64,000 nucleotides of DNA from Pseudomonas cavernicola. Lineage in GTDB: Bacteria > Pseudomonadota > Gammaproteobacteria > Pseudomonadales > Pseudomonadaceae. The stretch is taken from positions 248,001 to 312,000 of the forward strand of contig NZ_QYUR01000006.1 of the NCBI RefSeq assembly GCF_003596405.1, given 5' to 3'. Numbering within the stretch: the first letter of the stretch is position 1; every line of letters starts with the position of its first letter. The notes beneath the pieces were generated by a model, which saw nothing but the letters and a program-made list of their open reading frames with translations, did not search any database and had not been told where the DNA came from. Position numbers and translations under genes: made by a program. Positions 55,068 through 64,000 of the stretch are shown here, piece by piece.

Positions 55068-56765
55068 TTATGCCTGATCCGACCAGGAAAACTCCACGCT
55101 GACGCCCCGCCCATCATCAGGCCAAACGCAGCGCTCGGTCAGCTGTTGAACCAAGCTCAAGCCGCGCCCACATAGGCTGTCCGCCACTTGCTGCTGCTCC
55201 AGCACACGTTGCACATCGAAGCCCTGACCACTGTCCTCGACCCGCACGATCAACCGGCCACCGCCAGGTTCCGGCAGCAGTTCCAGGTGAAAACGCACGT
55301 ACCCCTCGCTCAGGTTGGCCAGGCGTGCGCTACGTTCACGGTAGTAGTCGGCGAAGCCCGTGGCGTCGCATTTGAGCGCCGAATCCAGACCCAGAACACC
55401 GTGCTCCAGCGCATTCGAGTAGAGCTCGGCCAGCACGCTGTACAGCGCCCCACCCTGGACACGCAACCCCTGTACTTCGAGGAGCAATTGCAGCAGGAAC
55501 GGCAGCGGATTGAAGCGTTTGAGGGTTTGCGCACGAAACTCAAAACTTGCCGACCAGTCCAGCGGACTGCTCTGCCCGCTGTCGGCGAACGCCGGCGGTG
55601 GTCGAGGCAAGGTGCCGGCCTCAACCAGGCAGACCTCGACCATGCTGACATCATCCTGCGCCTCGCCACGGAAGCTGGTCAGCGCCTGTTGGATTTCGTC
55701 GAACAGCAGATCAGGCTGCCGATTGGCCGCGAACACCGCCAACAGGCGTTCCTCGCCAAACAATTGGGCAGCGCTGTTACGGGTTTCCAGCACCCCGTCA
55801 GACAACAAGAACAGCCGGTCACCCAACTCCAGCGGATAGATCTCACAGCTGTCATCAAAGGTCGCCGGCTCCAACACACCCAATGGCAAATGCCGTGAAA
55901 CCAACGGAATCCGCTCGCTATTAGCAATGCGGTGCAGATAACCATCCGGCAGGCCACCATTCCAGACCTCGACCACCCGCCGCTGAAAGCTCAGGTTAAG
56001 CAGTGTGGCGCAGCAGAACACCCCCCGTGGCAGGATGCGTTTGAGCTTGGCATTCACCTCGCGGAGGATTTCCGCCAAGGAGTAACCCTTGGCGGTCATG
56101 CCGTAGAACACTTCGGCCAGCGGCATGGCGCCAATCGCTGCCGGCAAGCCGTGGCCGGTAAAATCGCCGAGCAGCACATGCATGCCGCCAGAAGGCTTGA
56201 ACGCCGCTAACAGCAGGTCACCGTTGAACACGGCATAAGGCGATTGCAAGTAGCGGATATTCGGCGCGCTCAGGCATCCGGAGTGCGCTACTTTGTCGAA
56301 TACCGCCTTGGCCACCCGCTGTTCGGTCAGCAGGTGCTCGTTGTGTTTGGCGATCAGATCGCGCTGCTCCAACACGGTCGCTTGCAGGCGACGCAGGCGG
56401 TCCATGGCCTTGATCTTGGCTTCGAGAATGACCCGGTTATACGGCTTGGCGAGAAAGTCGTCGCCACCGGCCTCCAGACACCGAACCAAGGCCTCGCCTT
56501 CGGTCAGCGAGGTGAGGAAGATGATCGGCACCAGCGCTTCGCCGGCCGCTTGCTTAATCCGTCGCGCCGCCTCGAAGCCATCCATCACCGGCATCAAGGC
56601 ATCCATCAGCACCAGCTGTGGCCGCTCGAGTTCGAACAGCGCCACCGCCTCCAAGCCATTGCTGGCGGTCAGCACCTGATGCCCCTGACGATTGACGATG
56701 GTCGACAGCAGCATCCGATCGGCAGCGTTGTCCTCGACAATCAGGATGGACAGACGCTCGGCCAT
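55068..56765 (-). CDS. hsbR: Response regulator / PP2C phosphatase / kinase HsbR
   Basis: A 565-residue partner-switch regulator. It has a receiver domain (LSILIVEDNAADRMLL, D55 in LVLMDALMPVMDG), a PP2C/SpoIIE phosphatase domain (LLGDFTGHGLPAAIGAMPLA; LFLLSDGVLETRN; DVSMVEVCLVE) and a C-terminal HATPase anti-sigma-type domain (LAELYSNALEHGVLGLDS; VEDSGQGFDV; GRGLSLVQQLT). It switches HsbA between phosphorylated and free forms, which changes binding to FlgM or a diguanylate cyclase in P. aeruginosa. Confidence 0.92.
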   Translation of the reverse strand: MAERLSILIVEDNAADRMLLSTIVNRQGHQVLTASNGLEAVALFELERPQLVLMDALMPVMDGFEAARRIKQAAGEALVPIIFLTSLTEGEALVRCLEAGGDDFLAKPYNRVILEAKIKAMDRLRRLQATVLEQRDLIAKHNEHLLTEQRVAKAVFDKVAHSGCLSAPNIRYLQSPYAVFNGDLLLAAFKPSGGMHVLLGDFTGHGLPAAIGAMPLAEVFYGMTAKGYSLAEILREVNAKLKRILPRGVFCCATLLNLSFQRRVVEVWNGGLPDGYLHRIANSERIPLVSRHLPLGVLEPATFDDSCEIYPLELGDRLFLLSDGVLETRNSAAQLFGEERLLAVFAANRQPDLLFDEIQQALTSFRGEAQDDVSMVEVCLVEAGTLPRPPPAFADSGQSSPLDWSASFEFRAQTLKRFNPLPFLLQLLLEVQGLRVQGGALYSVLAELYSNALEHGVLGLDSALKCDATGFADYYRERSARLANLSEGYVRFHLELLPEPGGGRLIVRVEDSGQGFDVQRVLEQQQVADSLCGRGLSLVQQLTERCVWPDDGRGVSVEFSWSDQA

Positions 56766-56776
56766 CAGTGGATGTC

Positions 56777-57082
56777 CTATGCGATTTTGAACAACTGTGC
56801 GAAGTTGGAAATGGCGAGAATCTTGCGCACATCGGCATTGCAGTTGATCAGGCTGATCTGCGCATGGTCGCCACCCGCATGGTCACGCAGCAGCAGGAGC
56901 ATGCCAAGGGCCGAACTGTCGAGGTAGGTGGTGCCCTCGAGGTCGACGACGTAACGCTTCGGGCTGACATTCACCCGCTCGTAGGAGTCGCGAAACGCTT
57001 GGTGCGCGCCAAAATCGAAACGTCCCTGGATCCGGATGCTCAGCTCTTGCCCATCGGCTGAGGGCAGCGAAGTGATGGCCAT
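56777..57082 (-). CDS. hsbA: Anti-anti-sigma factor HsbA (STAS domain)
   Basis: A 101-residue STAS protein with the regulated serine in TTYLDSSALGMLLLLRDHAG (S56 by homology). It is the output of HsbR. First gene of the hsbA-hsbR-hptB set, 11 bases before hsbR, with TAGGGAG as ribosome site. Confidence 0.92.
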   Translation of the reverse strand: MAITSLPSADGQELSIRIQGRFDFGAHQAFRDSYERVNVSPKRYVVDLEGTTYLDSSALGMLLLLRDHAGGDHAQISLINCNADVRKILAISNFAQLFKIA

Positions 57083-57120
57083 GTAACACTCCCTATGCAG
57101 CAGAAACCCATAATTTTATG

Positions 57121-57152
57121 CGCGGTGCATACTCTGATGATGTAGCACCGCG
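57121..57152. repeat. Hairpin between fliJ and hsbA
   Basis: CGCGGTGC and GCACCGCG form a perfect 8-bp stem with a 16-base loop. It lies just after the fliJ stop in the transcription direction; it lacks a T run, so it may slow or process the transcript without ending it fully. Confidence 0.55.
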
Positions 57153-57173
57153 ACTCGCCAGCAGCAACCGCAA

Positions 57174-57623
57174 TCAGCCGTGCTCACGTCCGATCAGCCG
57201 TTGCGACAACTCATCGAGCAACTTCTGCTCCCGTTTATCCGCGGCCACACGCGCCTCGTCAAGATAACGCTGAACTAACTTGCGCAGGCCTTCCAGCCGC
57301 GCATAACGCTGCTGCCAAAGCTCACGGGCCTTGTGCAGATTATCGCGGTTCCAGGCCACACTCTGGCTTTGTTGGCTAATGGCCGTTTCCAACTGCGCGA
57401 GAAAGCGCTGGTAGTTCATCAGCCATTGCCCGGAGACGCCCTGACGGCCTTCAGTGAGCCACTGCTGTTGGTAATCCGCCAGGTAGCGATGCAACTCCCC
57501 CAGCTTGCCCTCGGCCTGACTCAAGAGTGTCTGACAGCGACCAAGCTGGCGGGCCGCCTCGCGCTCATCACGCTCGGCCATATCAATCACCGGCGTTAAT
57601 CGCGTTGCTCGGCTTTGCGCCAT
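57174..57623 (-). CDS. fliJ: Flagellar export protein FliJ
   Basis: The coiled-coil stalk of the export ATPase and a chaperone escort. The 149-residue protein is almost all helix (RDEREAARQLGRC-type start MAERDEREAARQLGRCQTLL; LQR-like C-terminus LDELSQRLIGREHG). It lies seven bases after fliI. Confidence 0.94.
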   Translation of the reverse strand: MAQSRATRLTPVIDMAERDEREAARQLGRCQTLLSQAEGKLGELHRYLADYQQQWLTEGRQGVSGQWLMNYQRFLAQLETAISQQSQSVAWNRDNLHKARELWQQRYARLEGLRKLVQRYLDEARVAADKREQKLLDELSQRLIGREHG

Positions 57624-57630
57624 TTAAACC

Positions 57631-58992
57631 TTAGCCTCTCGGCGCCGCAGGGTTGAAGACTGCGGCCAACTGCGCCCTGCTTTGCGCCAAACTTTCATTA
57701 TCGTCCAAGCCCTGACGCAGGTATTGAACCATCGCGGGATGACGGGCAATCGCCAAGTCGGTTTCCGGATCGCCGCCCGGCACATAAGCACCCACGCTGA
57801 TCAGATCGCGACTTTGCTGGTAGCGCGACCACAGCTGCTTAAAGCGCTGGGCGTTGCGCATATGCTCGGCATCCACGACCTGCGGCATCACCCGGCTGAT
57901 CGAAGCCTCGATGTCGATGGCCGGATAATGCCCCTCCTCCGCCAAACGCCGCGACAGCACGAAGTGGCCATCCAGCACACCACGAGCCGCATCGGCGATC
58001 GGATCCTGCTGGTCATCGCCTTCGGACAGGACGGTGTAGAACGCCGTGATCGAGCCCCCGCCCTGCTCGGCATTGCCGGCACGCTCCACCAGCTTCGGCA
58101 GTTTGGCGAACACCGACGGCGGATAGCCCTTGGTCGCCGGTGGCTCGCCGATGGCCAGGGCGATCTCGCGTTGAGCCTGGGCAAAACGGGTCAGGGAGTC
58201 CATCAGCAACAAAACGTTTTTGCCCTTGTCGCGGAAATATTCGGCGATGCGCGTGCAATACATCGCTGCGCGCAAGCGCATCAGCGGCGCATCGTCGGCG
58301 GGCGAGGCCACCACCACCGAGCGCTTGAGTCCCTCCTCGCCGAGGATTTGCTCGATGAACTCCTTGACCTCGCGACCGCGCTCGCCGATCAGCCCGACCA
58401 CGATGATCTCCGCCTCGGTGAAGCGTGTCATCATGCCCAGCAGCACGCTCTTACCCACGCCGGTACCGGCAAACAGGCCGAGGCGTTGACCGCGGCCGAC
58501 GGTCAACAGCCCGTTGATGCTGCGGATGCCAACGTCCAACGGCTCGTCGATCGGGTGACGCTTGAGTGGGTTGATCGTCGGGCCATCGATCGGCACCCAG
58601 TCTTCGGCCTTCATCCTGCCCTTGCCGTCCAGCGCGTTGCCGACGCCATCCAGCACCCGGCCGAGCATCGACCGCCCCATCGGCAGGCGGCCGCTGTCCG
58701 GCAGCGGCACGACACGGGCGCCAGGAGCAATGCCGGCCAGGCTGCCGACCGGCATCAAGTAAATCTTGCCATTGGAAAAGCCCATCACCTCGGCCTCGAC
58801 CTGCACCGGGTGGTAGCTGTCATCGTTGATCACCAGGCAGCGACTGCCGAGAGCGGCCCGTAGACCTTCAGCTTCCAGAGTCAGGCCGACCATGCGCAGC
58901 AGGCGACCCTCCACCACCGGCTGGCTGGGCAGCCGCACCGCCTCGCTGTAGCCGCCCAGCCGCTTGGCGAAGCTGATGCGCTCAAGGCGCAT
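57631..58992 (-). CDS. fliI: Flagellar export ATPase FliI
   Basis: A hexameric ATPase that energises flagellar export. The 453-residue protein has Walker [14 protein letters not shown] (K181), Walker [21 protein letters not shown] and the signature [19 protein letters not shown] 58992 gives [12 protein letters not shown], the family start; the longer frame to 59259 is antisense noise from fliH. It overlaps fliH by 11 bases. Confidence 0.97.
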   Translation of the reverse strand: MRLERISFAKRLGGYSEAVRLPSQPVVEGRLLRMVGLTLEAEGLRAALGSRCLVINDDSYHPVQVEAEVMGFSNGKIYLMPVGSLAGIAPGARVVPLPDSGRLPMGRSMLGRVLDGVGNALDGKGRMKAEDWVPIDGPTINPLKRHPIDEPLDVGIRSINGLLTVGRGQRLGLFAGTGVGKSVLLGMMTRFTEAEIIVVGLIGERGREVKEFIEQILGEEGLKRSVVVASPADDAPLMRLRAAMYCTRIAEYFRDKGKNVLLLMDSLTRFAQAQREIALAIGEPPATKGYPPSVFAKLPKLVERAGNAEQGGGSITAFYTVLSEGDDQQDPIADAARGVLDGHFVLSRRLAEEGHYPAIDIEASISRVMPQVVDAEHMRNAQRFKQLWSRYQQSRDLISVGAYVPGGDPETDLAIARHPAMVQYLRQGLDDNESLAQSRAQLAAVFNPAAPRG

Positions 58993-59791
58993 GAGGCGGC
59001 TCTTGGCTAGCGGCAAGATCCAACCGAATATCGGCGGCGGCTGGGTGCGTGGCTTGCTCGCGCTGCTGCTCGAACAATTGCTTGAGCGCCTGCGCCAGAC
59101 GGGTTTCGATGCTCGCATCGATCTGGCTGTGCTCAGTCTCGACCCGGCAACCGCCCGCCTGCAAGGCTTCGTCTTCGAGGATGCGCCAGGTCTCTTCGTG
59201 GCGTTCGCGCAGGGCTTTGACCACGTCAAAATCTTGTGGGTTGATATGGATCCGCACATTGTCCGCGCCCATCGGCAGCAATTTCAGCGCCTCACGCAGG
59301 ACTTGGCGAATCTGGCTGGAGTCGGTACTGAGCTCGCGCTGGATCACTTGCCGGGACATATGACTGACCAGGTTGACCAAGGCTAGTTCTAGCTGCTGAT
59401 CCTGTTCGGCGATGGGCTCGAGCAGTTGCGTCATCAGCAACTCAAGGCTCGCCAGTTTGGCATTCAGCGCAGCGTCGGCCTCCTGTTTGGCTTTCAACTG
59501 GCCGGCGTGGAAACCATCTTTCTCGCCGGTGGCGAAGCCTTCGTTGTAGGCTTCCTGGCGGATCATCTCCAACTCGTCCAGCGTCAGCGGCTTGACGGTC
59601 TCCAGCGGCACGTCTTCGCTTTGACTGGCCGCCTCCGGCTCACTCGAGGTAGCGGTCTCGCCAGTGGCTTCGGCGGGCTCCTCGACTACCGCCAGCGCCC
59701 CTTCGGGGTCAAAGCTCGGCAAGGCCCAGCGATCAAAAGCGCTGACATCCTTGGCGCGAATCAACTCGCTGGGAGCATCCTTGTTGACCAT
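58982..59791 (-). CDS. fliH: Flagellar assembly protein FliH
   Basis: Regulates FliI and tethers it to the C ring. The 269-residue protein has an acidic, variable N-terminal half ([20 protein letters not shown]), a helical middle ([20 protein letters not shown], with GxxxG-like spacing), and a C-terminal domain ([38 protein letters not shown]). Longer than enteric FliH, as usual in pseudomonads. Confidence 0.94.
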   Translation of the reverse strand: MVNKDAPSELIRAKDVSAFDRWALPSFDPEGALAVVEEPAEATGETATSSEPEAASQSEDVPLETVKPLTLDELEMIRQEAYNEGFATGEKDGFHAGQLKAKQEADAALNAKLASLELLMTQLLEPIAEQDQQLELALVNLVSHMSRQVIQRELSTDSSQIRQVLREALKLLPMGADNVRIHINPQDFDVVKALRERHEETWRILEDEALQAGGCRVETEHSQIDASIETRLAQALKQLFEQQREQATHPAAADIRLDLAASQEPPHAP

Positions 59792-59799
59792 GCCGGACC

Positions 59800-60816
59800 T
59801 CAGACCATTTCTTCGCCGCCCTTACCACCGAGGACAATCTCCCCGGCTTCGGCCATACGGCGGGCGATGGTGAGAATTTCCTTCTGCGCGGTCTCGACAT
59901 CGCTGACGCGTACCGGCCCCCGGGCTTCCAAATCGTCGCGCAACAACTCGGCGGCGCGCTTGGACATGTTCTTGAAGACCTTTTCCCTGATCGCCTCGTC
60001 CGCGCCTTTCAACGCCAGCACCAGCACATCGGAAGACACCTCGCGCAGCAGCGCCTGGATGCCGCGGTCGTCGACGTCGGCCAGATTGTCGAAGACGAAC
60101 ATCAGGTCTTCGATCTGCGTCGACAGATCCTCGTCGACTTCGCGGATCGAGTCCATCAACTGGCCTTCGATCGAGCTGTCGAGGAAGTTCATGATGTCCG
60201 CCGCGCGCTTGACGCCACCCATGGTCGCCCGGGTGGTATTCGCGCTGCCGGAGAATTGCTTCTCGAGGATCAGGTTGAGCTCTTTCAGCGCCGCCGGCTG
60301 CACCGTATTCAAGGAAGACACGCGCAGGACGATATCCAGGCGCACCTTGTGATCGAAATGACCAAGCACCTCGCCGGCCTGATCCGGATCGAGATACGCC
60401 ACCACGATGGCCTGAATCTGCGGGTGCTCATAGCGAATCACATCCGCCACGGCCCGCGGCTCCATCCACTTCAGGCTGTCCAGGCCACTGGTGCTGCCGC
60501 CCAGCAGAATGCGGTCGATCAGGCTACCGGCCTTATCTTCGCCCAGCGCCTGGGTCAGCATCTTGCGGATGTAGCTGTCGGCACCGACGCCGACACTGGT
60601 CTGGTCGCCGACCGTCTCGACGAACTCACCCATCACCTGCTCGACCTGCTCACGCTGCACATTACGCATGTGCGCCATGGCCACGCCGACCTTCTGCACT
60701 TCCTTGGGGCCCAGATGACGCAACACTTGCGCGGCATCGGTCTCACCGAGGGAAAGCAGGAGAATGGCGGCCTTTTCGACCTTGTTCAGTTTGGTGGCGA
60801 CGCGGTTATCACTCAT
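59800..60816 (-). CDS. fliG: Flagellar switch protein FliG
   Basis: The C-ring protein that meets the stator and the MS ring. The 338-residue protein has the N-terminal FliF-binding domain (KAAILLLSLGETDAAQVLRH), the middle domain with the EHPQ motif (YEHPQIQAIVVAYLDPDQAG) and the C-terminal torque domain (EDLMFVFDNLADVDDRGIQA; DVLVLALKGADEAIREKVF). It overlaps fliF by eight bases. Confidence 0.97.
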   Translation of the reverse strand: MSDNRVATKLNKVEKAAILLLSLGETDAAQVLRHLGPKEVQKVGVAMAHMRNVQREQVEQVMGEFVETVGDQTSVGVGADSYIRKMLTQALGEDKAGSLIDRILLGGSTSGLDSLKWMEPRAVADVIRYEHPQIQAIVVAYLDPDQAGEVLGHFDHKVRLDIVLRVSSLNTVQPAALKELNLILEKQFSGSANTTRATMGGVKRAADIMNFLDSSIEGQLMDSIREVDEDLSTQIEDLMFVFDNLADVDDRGIQALLREVSSDVLVLALKGADEAIREKVFKNMSKRAAELLRDDLEARGPVRVSDVETAQKEILTIARRMAEAGEIVLGGKGGEEMV

Positions 60817-62608
60817 CAGCGTTAATCCACTCTTTGACGACTTGAGCTACCCGGCCCGGGTCTTCAGCTACCAGGCCCTTGATCGCATTCAGCTGCGCAT
60901 CATACCCCTCGGTGGGGCTGGGCAGCAGGATGCTCTGCGGCCCGCCGAGGCTGACCCGGTCAGCCGACAGCTCACCGTCCAGACCGCCCATCTCGCCCAG
61001 CTCGACGTCGCCACTACGGCCACCGCCAAGCAAGGCATGGCCTTTGCCACCACCGGTAATATTGTTCAGCACTGGCCGCAGCACCCCAAACACCAGCACC
61101 AGAATAAACAGGACGCCGAGCACCTGTTTGACCACATCCCAGAACCACGGCTGGGTATAGAACGGAATTTCAATCAGCTCCTCACCCGGCGTGGCCATGA
61201 AGGCGGTATTGATCACGCTCACACTGTCGCCACGGCTGGCATCAAAGCCAACGGAGTCCTGCACCAAGCGGGTGAAGCGCGCCAAATCGGCCGCAGCCCA
61301 AGGTACTCGGGTGGTTTCACCGGTTTTGGCATCGGTTTTCAGTTGATCGTCCACCACCACCGCCACCGACAGTCGGCGCAGACGGCCCTGCTGCTGCTTC
61401 GTATGGCTGATCGAGCGATCCAGTTCAAAGTTGCGGGTGGATTGTTCACGCTTGTCCGCCGGATACGGCGCCAGCTTCGCCTGGCCGGTCGCCGGGTCGA
61501 TAACTTGCTGGCCATTCGCATCCAGCAAGGGCTGGCCAGCCGCCACCGGGCCCGCTGGAGCCGCTGCCGGTGCTGCATTGGCTTGCGCCGGTGCAGTCGT
61601 CGGCCCTGGCGGCTGATTACTCAGCGCACCTGGCACGCCTTGCGGTGGCAGGCTGCTCTGGCGTTCTTCATTGACCTTTTGCTCGCTACGCAGCGCCGGT
61701 TGATCCGGATTGAACATCTCCGAGGTGGACTCCACCGCGCTGAAGTCCACATCGGCGGACACTTCGGCCTTGTAACGACCGCTGCCCAATACCGGCTGCA
61801 AGATATTGTCCACGCGCTGGCTGAACATGCTTTCCATGCGCCGGCTGTAGTCGAATTGCTTGCCGGCCATGCTCAGCTCGGACAGTTCCTGCTGGTCGGA
61901 GAGCAGATTGCCCTTCTGGTCGACCACGGTGACCTGCGACTTGCTCAGCTCAGGCACGCTGGTGGCGATCAGGTTGACGATCGCCATCACCTGGCTCGGC
62001 TCCAGCGAGCGCCCCGGATACAGTTCAACCAGCACCGAAGCACTGGGTTTACGCTCATCGCGAACGAACACCGAGCTCTTCGGAATGGCCAGGTGCACGC
62101 GAGCTGCCTTGACGTTGTTCAGACTGGAAACGGTGCGCGCCAACTCGCCTTCCAGGCCACGGCGATAACGGGTGGCCTCCATGAATTGGCTGGTGCCAAG
62201 GCCTTGTTCCTGGTCAAGGATCTCAAAGCCGACATTGCCGTCGCGCGGCGCTACCCCAGCACTCGCCAGCTTCAGGCGGGCACGGGAGATATCTTCGGCT
62301 TTGACCAGCAAAGCCCCGGAGTTAGGTTCGATGGTGTAGGCGATATCAGAAGCGGCCAAGGTTTCGGTCACCTGCTTGGCATCCATCCCTTCGAGGCTGC
62401 CATACAACGGCCGATAATCCGGCTGTTGCGACCAGAGCACCACGGCAAAACCGATCGCCACGCTGGCTGCCAGACCGACCAACAGGCCGACCTGTCGCAG
62501 CATGGTCATCTCGGACAGGTTTTCCAGAAAGGCCAGCCCGAACAGCGGCTTTTTCGGCTCTCCGGCTTCTGCCTTGACGGGTACGTTACTGATCGCTGCG
62601 TCTGCCAT
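60809..62608 (-). CDS. fliF: Flagellar MS-ring protein FliF
   Basis: Forms the membrane ring on which the flagellum is built. The 599-residue protein has two membrane helices (~38-58 and ~480-500: FWDVVKQVLGVLFILVLVFG), the ring-building motifs between (ARVHLAIPKSSVFVRDERKP; SASVLVELYPGRSLEPSQV) and a C-terminal FliG-binding tail (LNAIKGLVAEDPGRVAQVVK). A 650-codon plus-strand frame over the same DNA is a shadow. Confidence 0.97.
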   Translation of the reverse strand: MADAAISNVPVKAEAGEPKKPLFGLAFLENLSEMTMLRQVGLLVGLAASVAIGFAVVLWSQQPDYRPLYGSLEGMDAKQVTETLAASDIAYTIEPNSGALLVKAEDISRARLKLASAGVAPRDGNVGFEILDQEQGLGTSQFMEATRYRRGLEGELARTVSSLNNVKAARVHLAIPKSSVFVRDERKPSASVLVELYPGRSLEPSQVMAIVNLIATSVPELSKSQVTVVDQKGNLLSDQQELSELSMAGKQFDYSRRMESMFSQRVDNILQPVLGSGRYKAEVSADVDFSAVESTSEMFNPDQPALRSEQKVNEERQSSLPPQGVPGALSNQPPGPTTAPAQANAAPAAAPAGPVAAGQPLLDANGQQVIDPATGQAKLAPYPADKREQSTRNFELDRSISHTKQQQGRLRRLSVAVVVDDQLKTDAKTGETTRVPWAAADLARFTRLVQDSVGFDASRGDSVSVINTAFMATPGEELIEIPFYTQPWFWDVVKQVLGVLFILVLVFGVLRPVLNNITGGGKGHALLGGGRSGDVELGEMGGLDGELSADRVSLGGPQSILLPSPTEGYDAQLNAIKGLVAEDPGRVAQVVKEWINADE

Positions 62609-62729
62609 CTCTCAATCTCACTCCTTTATTCCGGTCCCAGATCACTCGTACTGCGAAGACAAACCGAGGACAGTACAAGCAGTTCGGCGAGTCGGCGTCG
62701 ACAAAGGCACGGGTGATGTGGGGCCAGAA

Positions 62730-63059
62730 TTAAACCGGCATCTGCATGATGTCTTGGTAAGCCTGAACAATCTTGTTGCGCACCTGGGTCATGGCCTGAA
62801 AGGACACGCTGGCTTTCTGCGATGCGATCATCACATCGGACAGATCAACTCCGCTTTTGCCGACCTCGAAGGCTTCAGCCAGTTGGTTAGAAGCCTGCTG
62901 AGTCTCATTCACCTTGTTCACAGCCTGACCGAGCAAGTCGGAGAAGCTCGGTGCGCCCGCTTCGGGCGTGCTGACTGGCGGCTTAGTCCGCGCCATAGCC
63001 TCCATCTGCATGGAGCGCATTTCCAACATCAGGCGATTGAATTCAATACCCTGGCTCAT
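62730..63059 (-). CDS. fliE: Flagellar hook-basal body protein FliE
   Basis: The adaptor between the MS ring and the rod. The 109-residue protein is helical with the conserved C-terminus [20 protein letters not shown] and [19 protein letters not shown]. First gene of the fliE-to-fliJ operon; 121 bases separate it from fliF. Confidence 0.96.
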   Translation of the reverse strand: MSQGIEFNRLMLEMRSMQMEAMARTKPPVSTPEAGAPSFSDLLGQAVNKVNETQQASNQLAEAFEVGKSGVDLSDVMIASQKASVSFQAMTQVRNKIVQAYQDIMQMPV

Positions 63060-63117
63060 AACCTATCTCCAGTGACCGCGGTTTTTTTGACGTTACGCGG
63101 TGCTCTGATTAGGTAAG

Positions 63118-63133
63118 TGCAACAAGGGTGCCA
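63118..63133 (-). promoter_or_regulatory. RpoN (-24/-12) promoter of the fliE operon
   Basis: Minus strand TGGCACCCTTGTTGCA: TGGCAC and TTGCA are exact with correct spacing. It lies about 58 bases before the fliE start. FleR, encoded just upstream, is the expected activator, since the FleSR system drives this operon in P. aeruginosa. Confidence 0.88.
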
Positions 63134-63193
63134 GAAAACCCAGGCAAGAAATGGCCCGCACTAGGCGGGCCAAAGAGGGGGTTATAAAAGATG

Positions 63194-63279
63194 AGTGGGG
63201 TGGAATCTCCGAAGGAGCTTCCACCGCCTGCTAGTCCGATTTGGTGGATTACGCCGCTGCGCGGCTAATCCACCCTACC
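63194..63279. repeat. REP-like repeat between fleR and fliE
   Basis: Inverted copy of the repeat at 45616-45717: starts GGGGTGGAAT and ends GCGCGGCTAATCCACCCTA, with CCGCTGCGCGG as a small hairpin. Confidence 0.7.
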
Positions 63280-63328
63280 TACTACCTACTTGACCGAGCA
63301 GAGAGTCTCTACGACCTGTTTTTACAGC

Positions 63329-64000
63329 TCAACTGGCGAACAGATAAGCCTCGACATCCATCCCGGCATCACGCATCTGCGCCAGCTTGTAACGCAGGGT
63401 GCGCGGGCTGATGCCTAAGCGCTCCGCAGCCTCCTTCCGGCGGCCACGCTCGGAGCGCAGGGTATCGATGATCATCTGGAACTCATGCCGGCGCAGGTCG
63501 TCACCTAGCGCATTGGCAGCTTCAAGGTTATTGGCCTCGGGCAGGCGCGACGCGCTCGATGGCACCACAGCCAACACCGGGGGCGCTGAAACAGGTGACG
63601 TCGCCAGACCGATCGGGCCATTCAGGCAGAGATCCTGCGGCTGAATCAAACCACCTTGCTGCAAGATCAGCGCACGTTGAATCGCGTTATCCAGCTCACG
63701 CACGTTACCCGGCCAGGGATAGCCGAGCAGACAACTCTGCGCCTCCAACGATAGGCGCGCGGCGGCGTGATTCATTTTTTTTGCGTGCTTGGCCAACAAA
63801 CGCTCGGCCAGCGGCAGAATATCGGCAGTCCGCTCACGCAGCGGGCGCCAGGCCAGTGGGAAGACCGACAAGCGATAGAAGAGGTCTTCACGGAAGCGCC
63901 CAGCCGCCACTTCACCGGCCAAGTCGCGGTTACTGGTGGCTAGCACACGGATATCCAGCTCGATCGGTTTACGCGCTCCGACCCGCTCCACTTCACGCTC
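63329..64000 (-). CDS. fleR: Sigma-54-dependent regulator FleR, 5' part outside window
   Basis: The response regulator of the FleSR system, activator of RpoN-dependent flagellar genes. Only the C-terminal ~223 residues are visible and the frame stays open to the window edge (EREVERVGARKPIELDIRVL). They include the AAA+ end of the central domain (ATSNRDLAGEVAAGRFREDL; FYRLSVFPLAWRPLRERTAD; YPWPGNVRELDNAIQRAL) and a Fis-type HTH (GRRKEAAERLGISPRTLRYK). Assignment as FleR follows from its place upstream of fliE. Confidence 0.93.
   Translation of the reverse strand, partial: EREVERVGARKPIELDIRVLATSNRDLAGEVAAGRFREDLFYRLSVFPLAWRPLRERTADILPLAERLLAKHAKKMNHAAARLSLEAQSCLLGYPWPGNVRELDNAIQRALILQQGGLIQPQDLCLNGPIGLATSPVSAPPVLAVVPSSASRLPEANNLEAANALGDDLRRHEFQMIIDTLRSERGRRKEAAERLGISPRTLRYKLAQMRDAGMDVEAYLFAS

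Noticed and set aside
60764..62716. Plus-strand 650-codon frame
   Set aside because: Shadow of fliF; low-complexity His/Gln/Arg-rich translation typical of antisense frames in high G+C DNA.

Overview
The window is a chromosomal segment of a Pseudomonas species. The gene order matches the conserved Pseudomonas block moaA / glyoxylate (gcl) operon / pykF / ccm cytochrome c maturation operon / flhX / che-mot-fleN-flhF-flhA / fli genes / fleR. The genus call rests on protein families, synteny and Pseudomonas-type repeats, not on a database search.

Region by region. (1) 1-9512: truncated moaA (minus), a TetR regulator, a GlcG/HbpS-like gene (minus), and a divergent operon gcl-hyi-glxR-ttuD-pykF. 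This operon turns glyoxylate into tartronate semialdehyde, glycerate, phosphoglycerate and pyruvate. TTGTATACAA-type palindromes lie in the divergent promoter, and the hyi-glxR gap holds five consecutive hairpins. (2) 9791-11440: a urea-transporter-like gene, a decayed chromate-transporter fragment and a small lipoprotein gene coupled to ccmI. (3) 11437-18369: the ccmABCDEFGHI operon on the minus strand, with 4-base overlaps at nearly every junction. (4) 18529-21093: a MITE-like palindrome ending four bases before a FliK-like gene, then flhX and a rhodanese-like gene. (5) 21100-31200: an accessory island that looks lower in G+C. It holds a type VI secretion vgrG cut by an IS3-family element, transposase remnants, an S-pyocin-type HNH DNase effector with a colicin-type immunity gene, and a DUF746-like gene split by an IS66-family element with a perfect 8-bp target duplication. 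(6) 31214-45467 (minus): chemotaxis and motility genes cheY-cheZ-cheA-cheB-motC-motD-parA-parP-cheW-DUF2802, then fliA-fleN, flhF and flhA. (7) 45744-51201: fliLMNOPQR-flhB. (8) 51599-54549: fliK alone between two direct copies of a 730-800 bp non-coding foldback element. (9) 54675-64000: hptB-hsbR-hsbA, fliJIHGFE and the 3' end of fleR.

The flagellar part encodes the export gate (FlhAB, FliPQR), the ATPase complex (FliHIJ), the MS and C rings (FliFGMN), hook-length control (FliK), the number and placement regulators (FleN, FlhF), sigma-28 (FliA), a chemosensory array with MotCD stators, and the HptB/HsbR/HsbA partner switch. Four RpoN (-24/-12) promoters can be read upstream of fliE, flhA, fliL and fliK.

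The most unusual content is outside the genes. It comprises the foldback elements around fliK whose end sequences co-vary between the two arms, a second family of small foldbacks with a covarying core hairpin, the five-hairpin spacer, and the DNase effector/immunity pair in a badly broken T6SS island. No tRNA, rRNA or CRISPR array was seen.
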